Translations under genes and position numbers: made by a program
Assembly: GCA_037176705.1 (NCBI GenBank)
Contig: CM073898.1
Span: 20,701,501 to 20,765,500, forward strand
DNA from: Molossus alvarezi
Lineage: Eukaryota; Chordata; Mammalia; Chiroptera; Molossidae
Reading direction: 5' to 3'
DNA length: 64,000 bases
Part shown: positions 55,934 through 64,000 of the stretch, piece by piece
Layout: every line of letters begins with the position of its first letter
How positions within the stretch are numbered: the first letter of the stretch is position 1
The notes under the pieces: generated by a model
Told to the model about the DNA's origin: nothing
Databases searched by the model: none
The model's input: only the letters and a program-made list of their open reading frames with translations

Positions 55934-56549
55934 CTCCATTTTTTTTTAACTCAGAGTAATTTATTGAAAATAGAGGTTTCCCCTGATGTCTTGGTTTTAT
56001 ATGGGAATTTTGATTATGAATGTTAGAATGTATAATATTCAGTATTAACAGTTATGTTTATCTAAATTTAAAATAGTTTGGAGCATTAAATTGTGTTTTA
56101 TTTTTCCAAAACTCCAGTTGTTTTATGATTATACCAAATTAGAATGTAATAAAATAATATGTAGAAGTATTACAAAACATTGGGGAACTAGTTCTTTAGA
56201 AATTGGTACTGGTTTATTTTTAGCTTTAGGTTTTTTTTTTGTAGTTTTTTGTGGGTTTTTTTGCCCTCGTTCACTTTAGTATTTGCTCTGCTAGTCATTA
56301 GAAGCATGACCTTTTTATTATTTAACTTCTGAGACTTAGTTCTTTTGTTTTGAAATGGGATAATTAATAAGGTTGTTTGTGAGAGTAAGTGCATAAGTTC
56401 TTTGTATTTGTGAAAGTATTATGAAGATATGTCTTGTGTAATTGAGGTGAATATTTTTTTTTGGTATTGAACTAAATAAATTTTAGTTCTAAACCATAAT
56501 GAAAAATTACTAATAGAATCTGTAATTTTTTTCTTTTTTTCCTATTTAA

Positions 56550-56743
56550 TTGTCAGCTGAGGAAGGAAAGATAGGAGGGAGAAAGAGAGAGAGACAGAGA
56601 GAGAAACATTGATGTGAGAGTGATGCATCAGTTGATTGCTTCCTGCACAACCCTGGCTGGGAATTCCCTTGACTGGGAATTGAACATGTGACTCTCTGGT
56701 CTGTGAGCTGACGCTCTAACCACTGAGTGAAACTGGCCAGAGC
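56550..56743 (-). mobile_element. VES SINE, diverged
   Basis: ggaggga...gagaaacattgatgtga to aactggccagagc; flanked by aatctgtaat. Confidence 0.82.
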
Positions 56744-56759
56744 CAGAATCTGTAATATA

Positions 56760-57011
56760 TTTATTTATTTATTTTTTATCCTCATCCGAGGACATTTTTC
56801 CTTTTTTTTTTTTGTTCAGATAGAGTGGGAGGGAGAAAGAGAGAGAGAAACATCGACGTGAAAGGGGCACATCGAGTGGTTGCCACCTGCACAACCCAAC
56901 CAGGGCCGGGGACAAACTGTAACCGAGGTACATGCCCTTAGTGGGAACTGAACCCGGGTCTCTCTGGACCGCAGGCCAACGCGCTAACCGCTGAGCAAAA
57001 CCGGCCAGGGC
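56760..57011 (-). mobile_element. VES SINE type A
   Basis: Near-consensus antisense copy at the same (aat)ctgtaat site as the previous one (56518, 56748, 57012). Confidence 0.92.
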
Positions 57012-57135
57012 TGTAATTTTCTATTTATTAAGACCTAAAAATTAATTGGTTTTCTGTTACCACTGTTAATATTTTTATTCTTCATATGAAAAATTACCGC
57101 AGTATAGCATTTGATTTAACACTTGATTATTTTTC

Positions 57136-57327
57136 ATTTTTGTTTTTTAATATTTTTCAGTGGTTTTTAGAGAAGGAGGAAGAGAGGGAAAGACAGATAG
57201 AAACACTGATATTCTACCTCTTGCACACTCCTGAAACCTGGGCCTGTCCCCTGACCAGGAATTGAACTGGAACCCTTTAGTGCACGGGATGGGGATGCCC
57301 AATCAACTGAGCCACACCAGCCAGAGC
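57136..57327 (-). mobile_element. VES SINE type B
   Basis: Antisense copy ending cacaccagccagagc; aacacttgat at 57118 and 57328. About 80 nt before exon 24. Confidence 0.88.
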
Positions 57328-57406
57328 AACACTTGATATTTTTAAATGAATAATTATTTAAATGGTATCAGTAAGCAGTTTTCAATGAAATTTCATTTCT
57401 TTTCAG

Positions 57407-57534
57407 GTTGGGCCAACAGCTACACAAGCTATGCAAGAATTTCTTACCCGATTACAAGTGCACCTTTCTTCAACATGTCCTCAGATATTCAGTGAATTTT
57501 TACTCAAGCTAATTCATATACTTTCAACAGAAAG
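57407..57534 (+). CDS. BIRC6: BIRC6 window exon 24
   Basis: Acceptor is atttcttttcag; donor is GTAAAT. It reads VGPTATQAMQEFLTRLQVHL, then CPQIFSEFLLKLIHILSTE plus two bases of Arg. Amphipathic scaffold helices. Ends in phase 2. Confidence 0.94.
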
Positions 57535-57660
57535 GTAAATTTCAATGTGTATATATATTTCTGATGTACAATTAATATACATTACTCCAAACTTCCCCGT
57601 ACCATTTTTTGGGGGATATATATCTGGGAAAAGATAAACAGTAGGATTAAGATTAAGGGG

Positions 57661-57893
57661 GCCCGGCCAGCGTGGCTTAGTGGATTGAGCGTCGTCCCAT
57701 GGACTGAGAGGTCCCGGTTCGATTCCCAGTCAGGGCAGATGTCCAGATTGCGGGTTTGATCCCTAGTAGGGGCATGCAGGAGGCAGCCGATCAATGTTTC
57801 TCTCTCATATCGATGTTCTGTCTCTCTATCCCTCCCATTCTGTCTGAAAATAAATGGAAAAAGTATCCTCGAGTGAGGATCAAAAAAAGGAAA
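57661..57893 (+). mobile_element. VES SINE, type B head with type A tail, sense
   Basis: Head gcccggccagcgtggcttag and catgcaggaggcagcc as in type B, but the 3' end is atcctcgagtgaggatcaaa as in type A. A subfamily or chimera. Confidence 0.85.
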
Positions 57894-58232
57894 AGGTTTT
57901 GAAATCAGCTTATTGCCTGCCCCCCTACATACCTCCCTCCCAACACACACAGAAAAAAAAACCCTGCTGGATTTTGATTGAGAATGTGTCAATCTATATA
58001 TCAATTTGTGAAGAGTTATGGCTTCTTTGGAACTTTTCTTTGTCCACAGTCATGTGATCAGTGAAAATAGTCTTATTTTTTCCAGTGTGTATGTACCCCC
58101 CAAGCCTTCCCCCAATTGTCCTCGTTAGGACCTCCAGTGTGATGTTCATTTGAAATGGTAAAGTTTGTCTTCTTGTTTTTTTTCCCCACTTATACTGGGA
58201 AAACATTGTGTTTCACAAGTAGAAATATTATT

Positions 58233-58265
58233 GTTGTTGAAAGTATTACAGATGTCCCCCATTTT
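58233..58265 (-). mobile_element. 33-bp L1 3' end with target duplication
   Basis: The sequence gttgaaagtattacagatg plus a C run is the terminal L1 3' UTR. It is flanked by perfect gaaatattatt duplications at 58222-58232 and 58266-58276. Confidence 0.7.
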
Positions 58266-58276
58266 GAAATATTATT

Positions 58277-58490
58277 TTTTAAAATATGTTTTATTGACTT
58301 TTTAGACAGAGAGGAAGGGAGTGAGAGATAGTAACATCGACATGAGAGAGAAACATTGATCGGCTGCCTCCTACATGCCCCCTACTGGGGATTGAGCCCA
58401 CAACCTGGGCATGTGCCGTGTCCAGGAATCAAACTGGAACCTCTCAATCCATGGGAGGACGCTCAATCCACTGAGCCACACCTGCCGGGC
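58277..58490 (-). mobile_element. VES SINE type B
   Basis: Antisense copy ending gccacacctgccgggc. Confidence 0.9.
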
Positions 58491-58502
58491 TGCATTAAGT
58501 TT

Positions 58503-58702
58503 CTTTTTTATTGGTTTGAGAGGAAGGGAGAGGGAGAGAGAGATAGAAACATCATTGAGAGACGACATTGATTGGCTGCCTCCTGCATGCCCCTCACTGG
58601 GGATTTGGCCCACAACCTGGGCTTGAGTCCTGACCAGGAATCCATTTGGTGACCTCTTGGTGCATGGGTCAATGCTCAACCACTGAACCACACTGGCTGG
58701 GC
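58503..58702 (-). mobile_element. VES SINE type B
   Basis: Antisense copy ending cacactggctgggc; attaagtttttt-like flanks at 58493 and 58705. Confidence 0.89.
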
Positions 58703-60068
58703 TAGATTAAGTATTTTTTTGATAACTTCATTTTTTCTCCACTATTGGCATATCATTTATTAATAACTAAATTTGATTATAGTGTTTGTGCTAGCTTTAC
58801 AATATACATTCTTTCCCATCATAGTCTACCTTAACTTACATATAATCACAATAGTGTATTTACAATTTTTCACATTTGTCAAAACTTTACATCGTACAAC
58901 AATGTATTTCTAGTTTTTTCTGCCTTTTCTGATGTAGTTGTCATACGTTTGCTTATGCTGTAAACTCAAAATACATTCCTACAGTTTTTTGCTTTAAATA
59001 TACTCATATCTTTTAGACACTGAAGTGAATATATTTTACCTGGAAAGAGACAAGCTTCTTCTAGGGTGATTAGTGTGAATATTTGAGTCAGATTTTTCAG
59101 GAGTTAAGTCAGGTTTGGGGTTTGTTGTTACTGTGGTTACTTTTGGTGTTACATCAGTTTCAAATTGATTTATTTAACCTCTGCTTTTGTAGGGGTCAAA
59201 GATACAGAGGGTTTGTTTTCAGTGTTCTTTCTCCATTCTCAGCTTTTGTCTGAGCAAAGAGAGCATTTCCTTCTCTCTAAGTGGTGGAAAACAGTTAATG
59301 GTATTTGAGGTTTTTTTCAGACACCAAATACATGGTGTCTTTCCAATACCATTTCTCTTATCTGACATCAATTGATGTCCTACCATTCAGTCCTATACTG
59401 ACACTACCCAAAATTAGCATCCAATTCACAGATTTTAACTACTCAGTCCTACAAGACTGCTCTTACTTCAGAGGACAGTCGCAAGTCCCAAGTTTCCAGG
59501 TTACCCACACATATGTCCAGTTCGGCTACAAATTTAGGAGTTCGAGTACATAATTCAGGATCAGTCAAATAGAACAGAAGCTTAGGGAAAGGTGCATGGA
59601 GGTGGCAGTGAGGGTAGGGTGCCTTTGAATGAATGTGAACTACTACAAGGTCTGTGTTTTCACCCTCACATCCCTGGTGTTTAGCAACTTGTTAAATATT
59701 TTATCTCATCTTCTTACCCATTCGTATATTGCCAGTGTCCTTTTTTTTTTAATTAAGTTCTGCCATAAGAAAGCCAATGCTCATATTCTGTCTCCTTGGA
59801 GGTGCCTGTCTTTTCATGGATATCAGACTTTTTGATATCCTTTGACCTCAGTGATCTGATGGGTTCAAGAAGAGTTATGACTTTATACGCAATTTATTGT
59901 TTTCTTGTTAGGTTGGGGGTGATGGTTTTAGGCATAAGCAGAAGTTGAGAACATTTAATATTGATGCATAAGAATTGTTTTAATCTTAATTTTTGAAATT
60001 AAAATCAGTAGGCGATGTTTTAAATAGCAACATTTGAGGATATAACTTACGAGCTCATTTTATTATTA
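58703..60068. other. Intron, possible old LTR-like segment
   Basis: Mostly unrecognised. The stretch at about 59290-59600 is less AT-rich and may be an old LTR fragment, but I cannot name it. Confidence 0.35.
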
Positions 60069-60150
60069 GATTTTTTTTTTTTTAATCCTCATCTGAGGAT
60101 ATTTTTCCATTTATCTTCAGACAGAGTGGGAGGGAGGGAGAAAGGGGGGG

Positions 60151-60182
<32 letters not shown>

Positions 60183-60328
60183 ACCATCAACATGAAAGAG
60201 ACACAATAGTTGGCTACCTCCTGCATGACCCTGACCAGGGCAAGGTCTGAACTGCAACCAAGGTATGTGCTATTGACCTTTGGTCAGCAGCCTGATGCTC
60301 TTAACTGCTGAGCCAAACCAGCCAGAGC
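60069..60328 (-). mobile_element. VES SINE, diverged type A
   Basis: aatcctcatctgaggatat to accagccagagc; gagctcattttat at 60050 and 60331. Confidence 0.88.
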
Positions 60329-60631
60329 GAGAGCTCATTTTATAATGAGAAATGCTTTGTGATATTTAAATAGTGTAGTCTGTAGCTTCAGAGTTACCTC
60401 TTTGATTTACTTGTCCTTTAGTTTTCTGTTTGGAAGGGAAGTTATTTTTGATTTTGTGTAAAATAGAGGCAAGAACAAGGACTCAGGAAGACATGGAAAC
60501 CATTTGCTACAAAATGAAATAGTGAATACCACGAGTTTAATTATTGTTTAGCTTTATTGTTTTATGTTTTTAATTTTTTTCCAAAAGATTTTAAAAGGGA
60601 TTAATTTTTAATTCTCTCTTTTTTTCTGCAG

Positions 60632-61194
60632 GGGTGCCTTCCAGACAGGCCAAGGACCTCTTGATGCCCAAGTCAAACTCTTAGAATTTACTCTGGAGCA
60701 AAATTTTGAAGTTGTTTCAGTTAGTACTATTTCTGCTGTGATAGAGTCTGTCACCTTTTTAGTCCACCACTATATCACTTGCTCTGACAAAGTAATGTCT
60801 CGGAGTGGATCAGATAGCTCAGTGGGTGCTCGAGCATGCTTTGGGGGACTCTTTGCCAATCTCATTCGTCCAGGTGATGCAAAAGCAGTTTGTGGAGAAA
60901 TGACAAGAGATCAACTCATGTTTGATTTGTTAAAACTGGTTAACATTTTAGTCCAGCTGCCTCTTTCAGGCAATAGGGAATACAGTGCAAGAGTGTCTGT
61001 GACCACCAATACGACAGACAGTGTTTCAGATGAAGAAAAAGTCTCAGGAGGCAAAGATGGCAATGGAAGCGGTGGTAATATTCAAGGATCACCTGCATAT
61101 GTCGCTGACTTAGTGTTAGCCAACCAACAAATTATGAGCCAGATTTTGTCTGCTCTGGGCCTGTGTAATAGTAGTGCGATGGCAATGATAATTG
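60632..61194 (+). CDS. BIRC6: BIRC6 window exon 25, large exon
   Basis: At 563 nt this is the largest exon in the window. Acceptor is ctttttttctgcag; donor is GTACGT. It encodes window residues 1316-1503: GAFQTGQGPLDAQVKLLEFT, VIESVTFLVHHYITCSDKVM, a Gly-rich ACFGGLFANLIRPGDAKAVC stretch, then a Ser/Thr/Gly-rich acidic loop (VSDEEKVSGGKDGNGSGGN) and VADLVLANQQIMSQILSALG. The loop is probably disordered. Ends in phase 1. Confidence 0.95.
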
Positions 61195-62169
61195 GTACGT
61201 ATTGAGAATATTAATCTTATTCTTGTTTCTGGTGCTATATCTCTTCCCTTTAGTAAAACATGAATTCATTTTCTTTTTACTTTATACTGTAGTAATTTTT
61301 TGTAAACTTCTTGACATGATTGATTTTTATTAGTGAAAACTTTTATAGAATGGCTTTAATCAATAAATTAAATTGAAATTTTGAAAATTTTTAAGTGAGA
61401 TTTCTAAAAAATTGGAAAAATAATATTACTTAAATTAAAAAGAAAATGTCAGTATATTAAGGCAAGTACTGTAATTTACAACCACATATTTCTAACATTT
61501 TAAAGATGAAAAATTTCACATCAAATTTTGTAGTAGGGAACCAGTAACATTTATTTACATTTTCTTGAAAAGTGAAATATAAAATTTTATTCAAAGTGTA
61601 ACAGTTTCTATGACACATATATCAATGTAAAATTTATGTATTGTTGCTTAAGTTTTCTTCCTCTTTGAAAGCTAATATATTGTGTTAATTTTTTTAAATT
61701 GAACTCTCATAAATTGTGACAAAATCCATTCCTGATATATTTTTGCTTTTTGTATTTTTGTGTGTGTATAAGGGAAACAGTCATATTCTTTTAATCATTA
61801 GCTATTTGAAAGTCTAGTTACAAAACTATCACCTATTTTTCTCTCCATTTTCTTTCTGCTCGATATATTGGTAATATGTAGAATGATGTTTCTCAGTCAT
61901 ATAACATAGCAACTTCTTTTTATTGTTACTAGCAATAGAGATATCTCATGTATCTCAGATTACCAAAAAAATACTCTACTGAATATTATGATAGATAATT
62001 TAATTTCTAGGTTTAGGCACACTCACACCTACACATAGACAGCTCTTAATGTACCCATCCTTCAGTGGTTTCAGGAAAAATGGCCTTTAAGCCTATTTTA
62101 ATTATTACTGGTTTTTAAGGATACACTTTTTTTTTTAACCAAAATGTGTAATCTTTTTAATTAAACTAG
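61195..62169. other. Intron between exons 25 and 26, repeat-free
   Basis: About 975 bp very AT-rich sequence without a recognisable insertion. Confidence 0.6.
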
Positions 62170-62345
62170 GTGCAAGTGGATTACATCTCACCAAACATGA
62201 AAACTTTCATGGTGGGTTAGATGCCATATCAGTTGGGGATGGATTATTTACCATACTGACAACCCTTAGTAAAAAAGCTTCTACAGTCCACATGATGCTG
62301 CAGCCAATTTTAACCTACATGGCCTGTGGATATATGGGCAGACAA
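62170..62345 (+). CDS. BIRC6: BIRC6 window exon 26 (last in window)
   Basis: Acceptor is tttaattaaactag, a weak tract; donor is GTAAGT after CAA. It reads ASGLHLTKHENFHGGLDAIS, then GDGLFTILTTLSKKASTVHM and LTYMACGYMGRQ. Ends in phase 0; the gene continues beyond the window, as the intron after it reaches 64000. Confidence 0.94.
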
Positions 62346-62492
62346 GTAAGTTCCATCCAGCAACAGTTGTACTAATTTAAGTAGTCTTTAGCAATGGTAG
62401 TAGAGAATTATTTATGGTAGAGAGATGAATAGAGTATTCATATTATATATTGGAAAGTGAACGACATCAACAGATGAGAACAACAGTAGATT

Positions 62493-62908
62493 TTTTTTTC
62501 TTCCAATTTTTATTAATTAATTTTTGTTACAGATGTTTCTTCTTTTCCCCCCCCTAGACACCCTCCTCCCCATCCCTCCAGCATTGTTGTCTCTGTCCTT
62601 TGGTTATGCATACATGCATGTAAGTTCTTTGATTCATCTCATCCATCCTCTCTGCCCCCCCCCCCCCCCCCGAGGTTTGTTAGTCTGAACCATACTCCTT
62701 TCTATGTCTCTGGGTCTATTTTGTTCATCAGCCCACCTTGTTCATTATATTCCACAAATAAGTGAGATCATGTGGTATTTGTCTTTCTCTGATTGGCTTA
62801 TTTTGCTTAGCATAATAATCTCAAGGTCCCTTTATGTCGCCTCAAAGGATAAGAGATCGTTCTTTCTTATAGCTGCATAGTATTACATTGTATATATGTG
62901 CCACAGCT
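62493..62908 (-). mobile_element. L1 3' end, truncated copy 1
   Basis: An antisense L1 fragment running from T-rich tail through a C-rich 3' UTR (with a 17-C run) and the gagatcatgtggtatttgtctttc region to ccacagc. It is colinear with 62909-63378 of the neighbouring copy, so two separate L1 3' ends stand head to tail. The left flank carries gagaacaacagtagatt (62476-62492). Confidence 0.8.
62655..62671 (+). repeat. C17 homopolymer in L1 3' UTR
   Basis: Seventeen consecutive C within the truncated L1 copy, expanded from the usual C-rich block. A likely sequencing and assembly weak spot. Confidence 0.95.
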
Positions 62909-63967
62909 TTTTAAAAAAAATTATTTTATTAATTTATTTTTGTTACAGAAGTTTCTTCTTTTTCCCCCATTGACCCACGCCTCCCCATCCCCATCTCCAC
63001 CCCCGCCTCATCCATATCTTTGTTGTCTATATCCATTGGTTATGCATACATGCATATAAGTTCTGTGGTTTATCCCCCCCCACCTCCTCTTCTGTGGACT
63101 GTCAGTCTGTACCCTACTTCTATGTCTCTGAATCTATTTTAATAATCAGTTTAGTTGATCATATTCCACAAATAAGTGAGATCATGTGATATTTGTCTTT
63201 CCCTGATTGGCTTGTTGCACTTAGTATAATATTCTCCAGGTCCCTCCATGTTGTCTCAAAGGATAAGAGCTCTTTCTTTCTCTGTACCACAGGCCGACGC
63301 TCTAACCGCTGAGCCAAACCAGCCAGGGCGAGCTCTTTCTTTCTTACTGCTGCATAGTAGTCCATTGTATATATGTACCACAGCTTTTTTATCCACTCAT
63401 CTATTGATGAACACTTGCGCTGTTTCCAGATCTTAACGATTGTAAATAGTGCTGCTATAAACATAGGGGTACATATATTCTTTCTGATGTGGTGTTTCAA
63501 ACTTCTTAGGATATATTCCTAAAAGTGGGATCACTGGGTCAAATGGAAGTTCAATTTTTAATTTTTTTGAGGAAACACCATACTGTTTTCCATAGTGGCT
63601 GCACCAGTCTGCATTCCCACCAGCAGTGTACTAGAGTCCCCTTTTCTTCACACCCTGCCAACACTTGTTGTTTGATGATTTGTTGATGGCGGCCATTCTG
63701 ACAGGTGTGAGGTGATTCCTCATTGTTGTTTTTCTTCATATGTCTCTTGGCCATTTGTATGTCCTTTTCGGAGAGGTGTCTATTTAGGTCCTCTGCCCAT
63801 TTTTTAATTGGGTTTTTTGTCTTCCTTTTGTATGAACATTCTGTATATTTTGGAAATTAACCCCTTATCTGGTATATCATTGACAATTATGGTCTCTCAT
63901 ACAGTGGGCTCCCTTTCCATTTTGATGGTTTCTTTTGCTGTGCAGAAGCTTTTTAGTTTGATGTAGT
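62909..63967 (-). mobile_element. L1 3' end with ORF2 C-terminus, truncated copy 2
   Basis: An antisense L1 with 3' UTR, then the ORF2 C-terminal region on the minus strand: [40 protein letters not shown] and farther into ORF2. The two halves are in different frames (break between 63501 and 63550). The right end near 63967 is followed by gagaactgtagatt, matching the flank at 62476, a likely target duplication for the L1 complex. A 48-bp SINE head is inserted at 63282. Confidence 0.85.
63282..63329 (-). mobile_element. 48-bp tailless SINE head fragment inside L1 ORF2
   Basis: The exact first 48 nt of a type A VES SINE (minus strand), covering the A box but ending before the B box, with no A tail. 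It is flanked by perfect 15-bp duplications gagctctttctttct (63267-63281 and 63330-63344). Confidence 0.9.
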
Positions 63968-64000
63968 GAGAACTGTAGATTATTAATAGAAGTTGGAGAG

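Larger units (their letters stand above)
1..64000 (+). other. BIRC6: BIRC6 gene, central part (26 coding exons, both ends outside window)
   Basis: The spliced exons give 1,562 uninterrupted codons that I recognise as the middle of BIRC6 (Apollon/BRUCE). BIRC6 is a very large cytosolic and Golgi/midbody-associated IAP that acts as a hybrid E2/E3 ubiquitin ligase; known targets include caspases, SMAC/DIABLO, HTRA2 and LC3. Seen here: compatible phases at all 25 internal junctions and GT/AG borders throughout. Window residues ~60-130 are a Gln/Leu-rich coiled coil, ~137-260 an Ala/Ser/Pro-rich linker, ~270-385 a predicted jelly-roll domain, ~690-777 a basic coiled coil and ~963-1007 an acidic stretch. 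From family knowledge, the BIR domain lies N-terminal and the UBC domain C-terminal of this part. Identification is by recognition of long conserved stretches, not by alignment. Confidence 0.95.

Overview
This is a piece of a vertebrate nuclear genome, not a microbial one. Short exons with GT/AG borders are separated by long AT-rich introns packed with retroposons. The exons form one continuous plus-strand reading frame that I recognise as BIRC6 (Apollon/BRUCE), the giant ~4,860-residue IAP-family hybrid E2/E3 ubiquitin ligase. The host is almost certainly a bat, most likely a vespertilionid. Around 65-70 tRNA-derived SINEs carry the VES head (gccctggccggtttggctcag) and two tail types: type A ends ctcgggtgaggattaaaa, type B ends aatcaataaaaa. 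VES elements are the hallmark SINE of vespertilionid and related bats.

Layout. Twenty-six coding segments lie between 1 and 62345. The first is cut by the left edge of the window, and the gene runs past the right edge. All splice phases agree, giving 1,562 codons, about a third of the protein. They encode part of the middle of BIRC6: a Gln-rich coiled coil and an Ala/Ser/Pro-rich linker (14486-15774), a discoidin/carbohydrate-binding-module-like beta-sandwich (18969-19565), a helical scaffold, a second basic coiled coil (28158-35199), an acidic segment (41393-41526) and more helical scaffold. The N-terminal BIR domain and C-terminal UBC domain lie outside the window.

Introns hold two processed ribosomal-protein pseudogenes (RPL36A at 17.1 kb, RPS15A at 35.4 kb) and a nearly complete half-LINE (HAL1-like: ORF1 and full 5' UTR but no ORF2) on the minus strand at 23.09-25.78 kb. 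There is also a minus-strand L1 pair at 62.5-63.97 kb, several very short L1 3' ends, ancient L1/L2/MIR remnants, MER5A and Tigger-like DNA transposon fossils, and a fresh 3x102 bp tandem repeat at 52.2 kb.

I do not see a new multi-gene system. The most noteworthy signals concern retroposon biology inside a host gene. Antisense VES copies carry a 3' splice site and a 5' splice site about 110 nt apart, with an open frame in the copy examined. Two SINE copies are cut at exactly the same head position (nt 85). Two insertions are tailless, two look like SINE 3' transductions, and several are serial insertions at one target. An L1 fragment reaches about 15 nt from a BIRC6 exon, and one exon has two in-frame alternative donors. 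Family names are from recognition by eye; no database search was run.
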